Counted from the stretch's first letter, positions 18,722 through 25,860 are shown. The stretch is DNA of 50,381 bases from Treponema sp. (GCA_018384055.1 JAHAZL010000085.1:1-50381); one strand, 5' to 3'. Translations and numbers: made by a program. Notes: generated by a model from the sequence alone, not told the origin.

Positions 18722-19465
18722 ATGGCTGTTCAGCGCATAAACATACTTGGCGTACCTGTTGATGTATGCCAGAAATCGGAACTTGAAGAAAAAATCCTTG
18801 AACTTATGGACAGGGAAAGACCTTCTCAAATCATCTTCCTTTCGATTTGGGATCTCCTCAAGGCCCGCGGAAAAAACGAATATGCCGAATGCGTAAGAAA
18901 TGCGGACCTGATTCTTCCTGTGTCAAAAAGCATCCTCAGGGGAGCAAGATTCCTTAAAAAAACTGTTCCTGTCCGCTACAATCCTTTTGATGCAACCATC
19001 AGTATCCTCAGCTTCCTTGAAAACCGCTACAAGTCTTTCTACATGTTCGGCGGAAGAAAAAAAGCTCTTGTTGAGGCGGAAAGAAATGTAAAGAAAACCT
19101 TCAAGACCCTCAGTGTTGTCGGACGCTATGTTGGATATTACAAGGCTCAGGCAGAAGAAGGAATCATCGAAGCAATCAGAAAGTCCAGCCCGTCATTGGT
19201 TCTTCTCAGTGAAGGCGTTAAGAACAAGGAACTTTGGCCATACTACAACCGCGACAAATTCAATACCAGCATCTTCATGTATTATCGTGATGCCATAGGA
19301 ATTTTTGGACGCAGAATCAAAAGGATAAATCCGAAGACCTTTGAAAGGGGGCATGAAATCTGGGGGGAAGTCGTAAGGAACCCCCTCAAGATATTTTTGC
19401 TTTTCCCATACAGCTGGTATATAATTTCCCTTGTCTGGAACCGTCTATTTAAAAAGGAAGACTGA
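18722..19465 (+). CDS. WecG/TagA/CpsF (GT26)-like glycosyltransferase, altered motifs
   Basis: The 247-residue protein follows the GT26 pattern: an N-terminal INILGVPVD, then ADLILPVSKSILRGARFL, FYMFGGRKKALVEA, GRYVGYY and EGIIEAIRKSSPSLVLLSEG. GT26 enzymes add N-acetylmannosamine or similar sugars to lipid-linked carriers in envelope polysaccharide synthesis. Differences stand out: the usual 'TaN' start is FLSIWD, the glycine-rich 'GxPkQE' loop reads GVKNKELW, and the typical 'RAP' reads INPKTF. The C-terminus has hydrophobic helices rather than the usual basic tail. The start is fixed by GGGAG five bases before the ATG. Confidence 0.7.
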   Translation: MAVQRINILGVPVDVCQKSELEEKILELMDRERPSQIIFLSIWDLLKARGKNEYAECVRNADLILPVSKSILRGARFLKKTVPVRYNPFDATISILSFLENRYKSFYMFGGRKKALVEAERNVKKTFKTLSVVGRYVGYYKAQAEEGIIEAIRKSSPSLVLLSEGVKNKELWPYYNRDKFNTSIFMYYRDAIGIFGRRIKRINPKTFERGHEIWGEVVRNPLKIFLLFPYSWYIISLVWNRLFKKED

Positions 19466-19477
19466 TAAAAAAAGTTA

Positions 19478-20521
19478 GTGAAAAGTAAACTTCTACTCAT
19501 TTCTGACAGCCGGGAGTTGTTTTGGTATTGCTCAAGAAAACTCTCAGGTCAATGTGAGATTCTTCATTCCAAAATACAGGACTATAAAAAAGTCCTTCTT
19601 TTAGCCGAAGTCCTTTCAGTTATTTGCGTCATTCTTGATACAAGTTCCCTTGATTCCTCCGCAACTCACGAGATACGTGATTTTGTTGCAGATAATTTCG
19701 ACTGTACGTTTTTTACCGTCGATTCAGCATTCGGACCATTGCCCCTGGAGGTTGAATCCCTTTGTCCTACTCATCAGAATGAAAAAGCCTTTCTTATTGA
19801 ATCCCCAAGTCCGCCGTTTTATCCTCATGACAAAAAGAACCATGTTAAGCTGCTTGAAAAATTTGCAGCCCATGAAGAACCGGTCCTTCTTCTTGGAGAA
19901 AGCGGTTCCGGGAAAAGCCACATGGCAGAAGTAATCCACCTTAATTCATCAAGAAGGGAAAGGGTTTTTGTAAGGAGAAACATTGCAGAACTGAACCCTT
20001 CCCTGATTGAAAGTGAACTTTTTGGCTGCGTAAAGGGTGCGTACACTGATGCTACGGACAGGAAAGGTCTCTTTGAACTGGCAGGAGATGGGACCCTTTT
20101 CATTGATGAAATCGGAGAACTGTCTCTGGAAAATCAGGCAAAGCTTCTTGGGATTCTTGATACGGGAAAATTCTGCCGTGTTGGAAGCACAAGGGAAATG
20201 CAGGTTCGGTGCAGAATGGTGTTTGCCACGGATGCAGATCTTCTTGCAAGGACCAGGGAGCATACTTTCAAGAAGCAGCTTTACTGGAGACTTGCGAAGT
20301 TCGTCGTGAAAATTCCGCCGTTAAGGGAACGCCGTGATGAAATAGTTCCCCTTGCCTTAGAATTTGCAAGGGATGTCGGGGTAAAACTTTCGGAGGATGC
20401 CCTTTCTTTTCTTGAATCTCAGGATTGGGTAGGCAACATAAGGCAGCTGAAATTCTGTATAGAACGGTCCGCTGTCCTTGCAGATACGAAGACCCTTTTT
20501 GAAAGAGACCTTATTCTGTAG
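19478..20521 (+). CDS. Sigma-54-interacting AAA+ regulator-like protein without DNA-binding domain
   Basis: The protein has 347 residues and a GTG start. The first 110 resemble a worn receiver domain: LLISDSREL, then ICVILDTSSL, without a clear Lys/Thr set. The AAA+ domain has Walker A GESGSGKSH, Walker B in GTLFIDEIGELS and the arginine-containing 'PPLRERRDEIVPLA'. The loop that contacts sigma-54 (GAFTGA in activators) reads GAYTDA. The protein ends just after the VGNIRQLK helix, so no Fis-type helix-turn-helix is present. It may have an adapter role, or act on sigma-54 holoenzyme without binding DNA. The stop overlaps the convergent gene by 11 bases. Confidence 0.8.
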   Translation: MKSKLLLISDSRELFWYCSRKLSGQCEILHSKIQDYKKVLLLAEVLSVICVILDTSSLDSSATHEIRDFVADNFDCTFFTVDSAFGPLPLEVESLCPTHQNEKAFLIESPSPPFYPHDKKNHVKLLEKFAAHEEPVLLLGESGSGKSHMAEVIHLNSSRRERVFVRRNIAELNPSLIESELFGCVKGAYTDATDRKGLFELAGDGTLFIDEIGELSLENQAKLLGILDTGKFCRVGSTREMQVRCRMVFATDADLLARTREHTFKKQLYWRLAKFVVKIPPLRERRDEIVPLALEFARDVGVKLSEDALSFLESQDWVGNIRQLKFCIERSAVLADTKTLFERDLIL

Positions 20522-21257
20522 CACCGGAATTTTTCTGGGCAAGCCCTGAAGCCTTGTTGAACACTTTTTCAAGGTATTGGGCTTCGCCTTCACTTAGGGC
20601 AGCCCTGGAAAGTATGTCGCGCCAAAAGTGTTCCATGTCGCTTCTGCCGGTAACCTTGAAGAATCCGATTTTCTGAAGGTTGTCGGTGATGTTGCCGACA
20701 GTTTCCTTAAGCCTCTTTCTGTCTATTGGAACATACCCTGTTTTTCCTTTACCGTCGTGGCGGAAGAGGGTGTAGCAGATGATTTGGACTGCATGACTTA
20801 AATTCATTGATCCGAATTCATCGCTTGAAGGAATTGTAATCCCCATGGTGCATTCAAGAATTTCGTTGTCGTCAAGACCGGTCCTTTCGTTTCCAAAGAC
20901 GACTGCTACTTTGCCGCCCTGGCCGCTTTTCTTCCCTGTAGTTATCTTGTCTGCTGTTGCGGCAAACTCTTCAGGAAGCAGGAGTTTCCCGCGTTTTTTT
21001 CCGCGTCTTCTTGTTGTTCCGGCTGCACAAACGCAATCGGCAGTAGCGTCTGTAATCGAAGGATAGAATTCAGCATTGTCAAAAAGATATGCTGCGTGTA
21101 TTGCAAGGACATGCACCTTTTCCACGTCGATTTCTTCTTTTCTTCCTACGATCCTGAGGGTGTGGATGTTGCTGTTTGCCATGGCACGGCATACTGCACC
21201 TATGTTGCGGGGCTCTTCAGGCCTGTCCAAAACAATAACTATGTTATCTAGATTCAT
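20511..21257 (-). CDS. TrmJ/SpoU-type RNA methyltransferase
   Basis: The gene encodes 248 residues. The SPOUT knot motifs are VLDRPEEPRNIGAVCRAM (motif 1), VVFGNERTGLDDNEI (motif 2) and IPSSDEFGSMNLSHAVQI (motif 3). This pattern is that of TrmJ, which 2'-O-methylates tRNA at position 32, and of related SpoU proteins. A C-terminal alpha-helical region (FWRDILSRAALSEGEAQYL) is present as in TrmJ. It is convergent with the AAA+ gene and shares 11 bases with it. Substrate assignment within the family is inference. Confidence 0.85.
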   Translation of the reverse strand: MNLDNIVIVLDRPEEPRNIGAVCRAMANSNIHTLRIVGRKEEIDVEKVHVLAIHAAYLFDNAEFYPSITDATADCVCAAGTTRRRGKKRGKLLLPEEFAATADKITTGKKSGQGGKVAVVFGNERTGLDDNEILECTMGITIPSSDEFGSMNLSHAVQIICYTLFRHDGKGKTGYVPIDRKRLKETVGNITDNLQKIGFFKVTGRSDMEHFWRDILSRAALSEGEAQYLEKVFNKASGLAQKNSGATE

Positions 21258-21350
21258 ATGTCATCCTAATGAAAAATAAAGCCAGAATGTTTTCCAACAT
21301 ATTACCGTCAGTATTTTCAAAACTCAAGGGTTGGCGTAATGTCGCCTTTA

Positions 21351-21382
21351 CAAAATAAAAAAAGCGCCCTAAAAAGGACGCT
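21351..21382 (-). terminator. Rho-independent terminator of the STAS gene
   Basis: Read on the minus strand, AGCGTCCT (21382-21375), a TTTT loop and AGGGCGCT (21370-21363, one G-U pair) are followed by an uninterrupted run of seven T, then more T. It lies about 22 bases after the stop codon. Confidence 0.85.
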
Positions 21383-21403
21383 CTTCTGCAATGTTTTCCT
21401 GCA

Positions 21404-21955
21404 TTAGCCGAGGAAAACATTTCCGCTTGTGTCGATTGCAAGGATTGCCTTACAGTCAGAGCACTTGAATCTTCCGTTTCTTGAAGCCTTGAGTTTTCTT
21501 GAGCATACAGGGCAGCTGAAAACCTTAGGGAATACAGAAGTTGTTCCAGGTGTATGGTCCTGCTTGAAGTGCATGATAGCATCTTCAATGGTTTCCTTGA
21601 TGTTGAAGAACTGGATGAATCCAAGAAGCTGGAATACTTCGTATACCTTTGGCTGAATGTTAAGGAGAACGATGTCTCCGTTCTTTGGTTTTACAAGTTT
21701 GAGGAATGCAGTGAACGAACCGATACCTGTTGATGAAACATAGTTAAGGTTAGAGCAGTTGAAAATGATGTTTACAAGACCTGCACCAACAATCTTGTTA
21801 ACCTGCTTCTGGAAATAAACAGAATTGTATGTGTCAATGTATCCGTTGAGAATTACTAAAACCGCATTTTCAATTCCATCAACTTTTTCAAGAGAAATCT
21901 TGAGGCTGTCGTCTTTTTCGTCATTGAATCCTGGAACTAAATCGTTGTTATTCAT
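21404..21955 (-). CDS. STAS-domain anti-sigma factor antagonist with C-terminal zinc ribbon
   Basis: Residues 15-120 form a SpoIIAA-like STAS domain. The phosphorylatable Ser region is NYVSSTGIGSF, in the same place as DSSG in SpoIIAA. Residues 145-183 carry a four-Cys ribbon: CPVC, then CSDC 13 residues later. In the family, the unphosphorylated protein binds an anti-sigma factor, freeing the sigma factor. The ribbon is not part of ordinary SpoIIAA and may bind a partner or metal. It has its own promoter and terminator, so it is a single-gene unit. A SpoIIAA-like gene occurs near rpmG-nusG in T. pallidum as well, from memory. Confidence 0.87.
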   Translation of the reverse strand: MNNNDLVPGFNDEKDDSLKISLEKVDGIENAVLVILNGYIDTYNSVYFQKQVNKIVGAGLVNIIFNCSNLNYVSSTGIGSFTAFLKLVKPKNGDIVLLNIQPKVYEVFQLLGFIQFFNIKETIEDAIMHFKQDHTPGTTSVFPKVFSCPVCSRKLKASRNGRFKCSDCKAILAIDTSGNVFLG

Positions 21956-22009
21956 AAATATCTCCGCTCCGGAAACACTCCCGGATCCTACACTTTAAAT
22001 ACTAATATA

Positions 22010-22038
22010 AGAATAATATAATTCAAATATTGTGTCAA
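22010..22038 (-). promoter_or_regulatory. Promoter of the STAS gene
   Basis: On the minus strand, TTGACA (22038-22033), a 17-base spacer and TATTCT (22015-22010) give a consensus -35 with one of the better promoter matches in the window. The expected 5' leader is about 48 bases, and GGAG lies near the ATG. Confidence 0.7.
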
Positions 22039-22084
22039 ACAAGCATAATATATAAAGAAATTAGAGTTTCTGTTAAATTTTTTC

Positions 22085-22118
22085 GGTATAACGCACGATT
22101 TTCTTTAGTTTTTATACC
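22085..22118 (+). repeat. Inverted repeat upstream of the purine gene
   Basis: GGTATAA (22085-22091) and TTATACC (22112-22118) are perfect complements separated by 20 bases. They lie just upstream of the weak promoter of the downstream gene and could be an operator; no regulator is known. Confidence 0.3.
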
Positions 22119-22125
22119 TTATAAA

Positions 22126-22154
22126 TTGAAAAATACCTGAATATTCTGTATTTT
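22126..22154 (+). promoter_or_regulatory. Candidate promoter of the AICAR transformylase gene
   Basis: TTGAAA (22126-22131), a 17-base spacer and TATTTT (22149-22154). A second possible -10 is CATAAT at 22160-22165. Both are weaker than the STAS promoter in the same intergenic region. Confidence 0.35.
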
Positions 22155-22191
22155 ATGGGCATAATTTAACATCGCATGGAGATATTTAGCT

Positions 22192-23364
22192 ATGAATGAA
22201 ATGGAATTGAAGTATGGCTGCAACCCAAATCAGAAGCCAGCTCGCGTTTTCATGGAAGAAGGTGAACTTCCTGTTACGGTATTGAACGGAAGGCCTGGTT
22301 TTATCAACCTTCTTGATGCCCTCAACGGATGGCAGCTTGTAAAGGAACTCAAGGAAGCAACAGGGATGCCTGCAGCAACATCATTCAAGCACGTTTCTCC
22401 TGCAGGGGCTGCTATCGGACGTCCATTAAGTGATACGCTCAAGCAGATTTACTATACAGATGATGTGGAACTTACACCTCTTGCATGCGCCTATGCCCGT
22501 GCCCGCGGTGCAGACCGCATGTCGTCTTTCGGTGATTTCATTTCCCTTTCGGACAAGTGTGACAAGGCAACAGCCCTCCTCATCAAGAAGGAAGTTTCAG
22601 ACGGAATCATTGCTCCAGATTACGATGATGATGCCCTTGAAATCCTCAAGGCAAAGAAAAAGGGCGGATACTGCGTCCTCAAAATCGATCCAAACTATGT
22701 TCCTGCAGCAACAGAAAAGAAGCAGGTTTTCGGCGTAACATTCGAACAGGGTCACAACTTCATCAAGCTTGATGAAAATGCCCTTTCAAACATCGTTACA
22801 GAAAACAAGTCCCTTACAAAGGAAGAAAAGGACAACCTCATCATCGCCCTCATCGTCCTCAAGTACACACAGTCAAACTCGGTTTGCTATGTAAAGGACG
22901 GGCAGGCAATCGGTATCGGTGCCGGACAGCAGTCACGCATCCACTGTACCCGTCTTGCAGGTGACAAGGCAGACAAGTGGTGGCTCCGTCAGGCTCCACA
23001 GGTTCTTGGACTTGACTTCAAGGCAGACATAAAGCGTGCGGACCGCGACAACACAATCGACGTTTATACAAGCGACGATTATGATGATGTTCTTGCAGAA
23101 GGTGTATGGCAGAACTTCTTCAATACAAAGCCAGCCGTATTTACTCGCGAAGAGCGCAAGGCATGGATTGCAAAGAATACGGATGTTGCCCTCGGTTCTG
23201 ATGCATTCTTTCCATTTGGAGACAACATTGAAAGGGCCCACCGCAGCGGTGTAAAGGTAATTGCACAGCCAGGCGGATCAGTTCGCGACGACAATGTCAT
23301 TGAATGTGCAAACAAGTACAACATGACAATGTGCTTCAACGGAATCAGATTGTTCCATCACTAA
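22192..23364 (+). CDS. Stand-alone AICAR formyltransferase (PurH C-terminal domain only)
   Basis: The 390-residue protein is the AICARFT half of PurH, which formylates AICAR with 10-formyl-THF in late purine synthesis. The catalytic Lys-His pair is in TSFKHVSPAGAA, and the active-site Asp/Asn region includes GAGQQSRIHCTRLAGDKAD and SDAFFPFGDNIERA. The N-terminal IMP cyclohydrolase domain of normal PurH (about 200 residues) is absent, and the ORF starts directly at AICARFT. Ring closure to IMP must then come from another gene. GGAG 10 bases upstream supports the ATG. Confidence 0.92.
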   Translation: MNEMELKYGCNPNQKPARVFMEEGELPVTVLNGRPGFINLLDALNGWQLVKELKEATGMPAATSFKHVSPAGAAIGRPLSDTLKQIYYTDDVELTPLACAYARARGADRMSSFGDFISLSDKCDKATALLIKKEVSDGIIAPDYDDDALEILKAKKKGGYCVLKIDPNYVPAATEKKQVFGVTFEQGHNFIKLDENALSNIVTENKSLTKEEKDNLIIALIVLKYTQSNSVCYVKDGQAIGIGAGQQSRIHCTRLAGDKADKWWLRQAPQVLGLDFKADIKRADRDNTIDVYTSDDYDDVLAEGVWQNFFNTKPAVFTREERKAWIAKNTDVALGSDAFFPFGDNIERAHRSGVKVIAQPGGSVRDDNVIECANKYNMTMCFNGIRLFHH

Positions 23365-23439
23365 TCCAGGAAAATCATACTGAAAGGCACTGAAAATTGC
23401 AGTGTGTTAAAAAAGTGTGAAGATTTTCTTAAAATAGTA

Positions 23440-23468
23440 TTGACTTAAAAGGATGTCGGAATTATATT
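23440..23468 (+). promoter_or_regulatory. Near-consensus promoter of the sRNA/leader cassette
   Basis: TTGACT (23440-23445), a 17-base spacer and TATATT (23463-23468). The predicted start is near 23475. Confidence 0.7.
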
Positions 23469-23474
23469 ACACGA

Positions 23475-23561
23475 GGCTTGTAAAAAGCTGATAAACTCTC
23501 TCCGATGTCCGAGCAATCGGACGGTAGCAGTACTGGATTCTCTTGTACTGCTATTTTTTTT
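23475..23561 (+). ncRNA. Candidate small RNA or cysE leader attenuator
   Basis: A transcript of about 87 bases is predicted between a strong promoter and a strong terminator. It contains GTCCGA-GCAA-TCGGAC (23507-23522), a perfect hairpin with a GNRA loop. The preceding TCCGAT (23501-23506) can pair instead with ATCGGA (23516-23521), so two folds exclude each other. TAGCAGTAC/GTACTGCTA with eight T ends it (23525-23561). No open frame of useful length is present. I found no SRP, tmRNA, 6S or known riboswitch core. It could be an independent sRNA or an attenuator of the acetyltransferase 52 bases downstream. Confidence 0.6.
23525..23561 (+). terminator. Rho-independent terminator of the sRNA/leader
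   Basis: TAGCAGTAC (23525-23533) pairs perfectly with GTACTGCTA (23545-23553) over an 11-base loop and is followed by eight T (23554-23561). Confidence 0.9.
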
Positions 23562-23613
23562 ATCCTCCATATCTGCTATAGTTAGTCCTGTCATTTTTAA
23601 AAAGGGGCAAAGT

Positions 23614-24474
23614 ATGAAAAACACCATCGACAGTGCCGTTCAGGGAATTCTTGATTCCTATGAAAAATACGGCGGTATAAATCTTGAAGAGTCAAGCAGC
23701 TTTCCAAACAGGGAAAATGTCATTTCGGTTCTACATGACCTTCAGTACCTGATTTTCCCTGGTTACAGGACAGCCGAAGACCTTGATTCTGCAACCCTCC
23801 GCTATGTTACCGGTGAACGCGTAAACCGCATTCTTTCCATGCTTACAAGGGAAATAAAGAAGGCCCTTTCCTTCGTTGTTCAGGATTCCAAGATTGAACA
23901 GTCCCATTGCTATAACCTTGCGGAAAATGCAGCCGTTGCCTTGATCGAAGAAATACCTGAAATCCGCAGGAAGATTGCCCTTGATGTCCAGGCTGCCAAT
24001 GCAGGTGATCCGGCCGCAAAGTCAAATGAAGAGGTAATAGTTTCCTATCCTGGACTTGAGGCCATAACAGTGTACCGCCTTGCAAACTTCCTTTGCCGCA
24101 ACGGGATTCCTGTTGTACCGCGCATCATGAGCGAATATGCCCACAGCCGTACTGGAATCGACATCAATCCTGGGGCTACCATTGGAGAAAGTTTCTTCAT
24201 TGACCATGGGACCGGTGTCGTAATCGGTGAAAGCTGCGTAATCGGAAACAATGTAAAGATTTATCAGGGCGTTACTCTTGGTGCCCTCAGCGTAAAGAAG
24301 GAGCTTATGAACAAGAAGAGGCATCCTACTATTGAAGACAATGTGACGATATATGCAAATGCAACTATTCTTGGCGGTTCTACTGTAATTGGCGAAGGCA
24401 GCGTTGTAGGTGGAAATACCTGGATTACAAAATCTGTTGCGCCGCACAGTACTGTCCTTCAGAACGAACAGTAG
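23614..24474 (+). CDS. cysE: Serine O-acetyltransferase
   Basis: The enzyme makes O-acetylserine from serine and acetyl-CoA for cysteine synthesis. The protein has 286 residues. The N-terminal helical domain includes the SATase-type YRLANFLCRNGIP segment. The left-handed beta-helix follows from about residue 180 with the hexapeptide run GINPGATIGESFFIDHG, and the active-site His/Asp lie in DHGTGVVIGE. KRHPTIEDNVTIYANATILG completes the acetyltransferase end. An additional 90 residues at the N-terminus, compared with the short Gram-positive forms, suggest the longer class. AGGGG seven bases before the ATG fixes the start. Confidence 0.93.
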   Translation: MKNTIDSAVQGILDSYEKYGGINLEESSSFPNRENVISVLHDLQYLIFPGYRTAEDLDSATLRYVTGERVNRILSMLTREIKKALSFVVQDSKIEQSHCYNLAENAAVALIEEIPEIRRKIALDVQAANAGDPAAKSNEEVIVSYPGLEAITVYRLANFLCRNGIPVVPRIMSEYAHSRTGIDINPGATIGESFFIDHGTGVVIGESCVIGNNVKIYQGVTLGALSVKKELMNKKRHPTIEDNVTIYANATILGGSTVIGEGSVVGGNTWITKSVAPHSTVLQNEQ

Positions 24475-24508
24475 GGGGAAAATTCGCGGAATTTCAAAAA
24501 AAAATCAA

Positions 24509-24536
24509 GAATTTGCTAAAATTCAGTAATGAATTT
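24509..24536 (+). repeat. Palindromic repeat element, copy 1
   Basis: GAATTT-GCTA-AAATTC (24509-24524) and AAATTCA-GTAA-TGAATTT (24519-24536) share one arm and cannot form together. A related unit lies after rpoC (36593-36652), including AGYAATGAATT and CCTGAA-TTC in the same order. Confidence 0.4.
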
Positions 24537-24559
24537 GACCTGAATTCAGAGAATTCTTA

Positions 24560-24588
24560 TTGACTTAATTGTATTGTTAATATATATT
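24560..24588 (+). promoter_or_regulatory. Promoter of the tRNA-Thr/rpmG/tRNA-Trp/secE/nusG unit
   Basis: TTGACT (24560-24565), a 17-base spacer and TATATT (24583-24588). The predicted start is near 24595, about 35 bases before the tRNA. I see no other good promoter before nusG. Confidence 0.7.
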
Positions 24589-24630
24589 TTCCAAACATTC
24601 ATTTTTACGGGATTATTGTAACCCGAACAC

Positions 24631-24703
24631 GCTCTTATAGCTCAGTCGGTAGAGCACATCGTTGGTAACGATGAGGTCAGCGGTCCGATTCCGCTTGGGA
24701 GCT
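24631..24703 (+). tRNA. tRNA-Thr (GGT anticodon)
   Basis: A complete 73-base cloverleaf: acceptor GCTCTTA/TGGGAGC, D-arm GCTC-AGTCGGTA-GAGC, anticodon stem CATCG/CGATG with loop TTGGTAA (anticodon GGT), and T-stem AGCGG/CCGCT. The T-loop reads TCCGATT, so position 55 is C rather than the almost universal T. CCA is not encoded. It is first in the unit with rpmG, tRNA-Trp, secE and nusG. Confidence 0.95.
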
Positions 24704-24734
24704 ATGAGATAAAGAACTTTGAGGAGTTAATAAA

Positions 24735-24911
24735 ATGGGAAGCAAGAAAAAGACTGCTGTTGAAATCATCGCTTTGCAGTGCACAGAATGCAAGCGCAAG
24801 AACTACACAACATACAAGAACCGCAAGAATATCACAGGAAAGCTTGAAAAGAACAAGTACTGTCCATTCTGCCGCAAGTCTATCCTTCATAAGGAAACAA
24901 AGGCTAAATAA
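24735..24911 (+). CDS. rpmG: 50S ribosomal protein L33 (zinc-binding form)
   Basis: The 58-residue protein starts MGSKKKTAVEII and has paired CxxC motifs (CTEC at about 16-19, CPFC at about 42-45). This is the Zn-binding C+ form of L33. The ATG has GAGGAG nine bases upstream. It lies between two tRNA genes, an arrangement known ahead of secE-nusG in many bacteria. Confidence 0.95.
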   Translation: MGSKKKTAVEIIALQCTECKRKNYTTYKNRKNITGKLEKNKYCPFCRKSILHKETKAK

Positions 24912-24935
24912 TTATTCAGCCAACTAAAACGAAAC

Positions 24936-24957
24936 TAATTTATATTTATATAAATTA
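24936..24957 (+). repeat. AT-rich palindrome between rpmG and tRNA-Trp
   Basis: Ten-base arms TAATTTATAT and ATATAAATTA with only two bases between them, directly before the tRNA. It may be an RNA processing signal for release of tRNA-Trp. Confidence 0.35.
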
Positions 24958-24961
24958 ATTT

Positions 24962-25034
24962 AGGTCAGTAGCTCAGTTGGTAGAGTCCCGGTCTCCAAAA
25001 CCGGTTGTCGCGGGTTCGAGTCCTGCCTGGCCTG
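24962..25034 (+). tRNA. tRNA-Trp (CCA anticodon)
   Basis: A complete 73-base cloverleaf: acceptor AGGTCAG/CTGGCCT, anticodon stem CCGGT/ACCGG with loop CTCCAAA, T-loop TTCGAGT and a G discriminator. The 3' CCA is not encoded. It lies 25 bases before secE, as in many bacteria. Confidence 0.96.
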
Positions 25035-25059
25035 TTATATTTTTCATAAGAGGATGAAG

Positions 25060-25239
25060 ATGAAAAAGTTTATTCAGTTTGTAAAAGAATGCGCAGGTGA
25101 ACTTAGAAAGGTTACATGGCCTACACGCACAGATGTGCTTTCTTCAACAAAAGTAGTTTTCATCTCTACAATTGTTGTAGCAGTAATTCTTGGTCTTCTT
25201 GACTGGCTCTTTACAAAGGGCCTTTTCTTGGTATTTTAA
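25060..25239 (+). CDS. secE: Preprotein translocase subunit SecE
   Basis: The 59-residue protein has the short SecE form: FVKECAGELRKVTWPTR as the conserved amphipathic helix, then one membrane helix to the end. SecE clamps SecY in the translocon. Two in-frame ATG codons exist (25054, 25060). The second has AAGAGG six bases upstream, while the first would sit right on that site, so I use 25060. Confidence 0.93.
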   Translation: MKKFIQFVKECAGELRKVTWPTRTDVLSSTKVVFISTIVVAVILGLLDWLFTKGLFLVF

Positions 25240-25269
25240 TTAAACCTAAACCATTACAAGGAAAATCTT

Positions 25270-25827
25270 ATGGCAAGAAACTGGTATATCGTTCATGTCT
25301 TTGCAGGTTACGAGCAGAAAATCAATCGTACGCTGTCAGAAATGATTGCCGAAAACAAAATCGATTCCTCAGTTCTTATCCAGGTTAAGGTTCCAACAGA
25401 AGAAATCACTGAAGTTCGCAACAATAAGAAATACACAAAGAACAGCCTTCTCCTTCCAGGCTACATTATGGTAGAGATGGATCTCCCGCAGATCGGTTGG
25501 AAGGATGTTTGCTCTCAGATCAGGAGAGTCCAGGGTGTAACAGGCTTCGTAGGTACAAGCCCTTCTGAAAGGCCTCGTCCAATTACAGCTGAAGAAGCAA
25601 AAAGAATGCTTCAGGCTGCTGGTGAACTTAAGGGTGACAAGACTGTTAAGATTAAGCAGTCTTATGAAGTTGGCGACAAGGTTAAGATTACTGAAGGTCC
25701 TTTCGCCACATTCAGCGGATCTGTTGAAGAAGTTATGGCAGAAAAGAACAAGCTTCGCGTAAGCGTTCAGATTTTCGGTCGTGTAACACCTGTAGAAGTA
25801 GATGTTCTTCAGGTAGAAAAAATCTAA
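25270..25827 (+). CDS. nusG: Transcription termination/antitermination protein NusG
   Basis: The gene encodes 185 residues. The NGN domain begins with NWYIVHVFAGYEQKI and holds LLPGYIMVEMD. The C-terminal KOW motif is in YEVGDKVKITEGPFATFSG. NusG binds RNA polymerase, suppresses pausing and links it to Rho or to the ribosome through S10. It lies next to secE and before the ribosomal L11-L1 genes, the classic order. Confidence 0.97.
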   Translation: MARNWYIVHVFAGYEQKINRTLSEMIAENKIDSSVLIQVKVPTEEITEVRNNKKYTKNSLLLPGYIMVEMDLPQIGWKDVCSQIRRVQGVTGFVGTSPSERPRPITAEEAKRMLQAAGELKGDKTVKIKQSYEVGDKVKITEGPFATFSGSVEEVMAEKNKLRVSVQIFGRVTPVEVDVLQVEKI

Positions 25828-25835
25828 ATGAACTT

Positions 25836-25859
25836 AAGCTCGCTTCGCCGCGGGCTTTT
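25836..25859 (+). terminator. Probable terminator/attenuator after nusG
   Basis: AAGCTCGC (25836-25843) pairs with GCGGGCTT (25850-25857, one G-U) over a TTCGCC loop. The T tail is short (TTTTG), so it may only attenuate. Confidence 0.55.
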
Positions 25860-25860
25860 G

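Noticed and set aside
23475..23561. SRP 4.5S RNA, tmRNA, T-box or common riboswitch
   Set aside because: The GGAAG-type SRP tip, the tRNA-like ends of tmRNA, the T-box core and known aptamer cores I can recall are not present.
24936..24957. Rho-independent terminator before tRNA-Trp
   Set aside because: The palindrome is all A/T with a two-base loop and lies between genes that should be co-transcribed; there is no GC stem.
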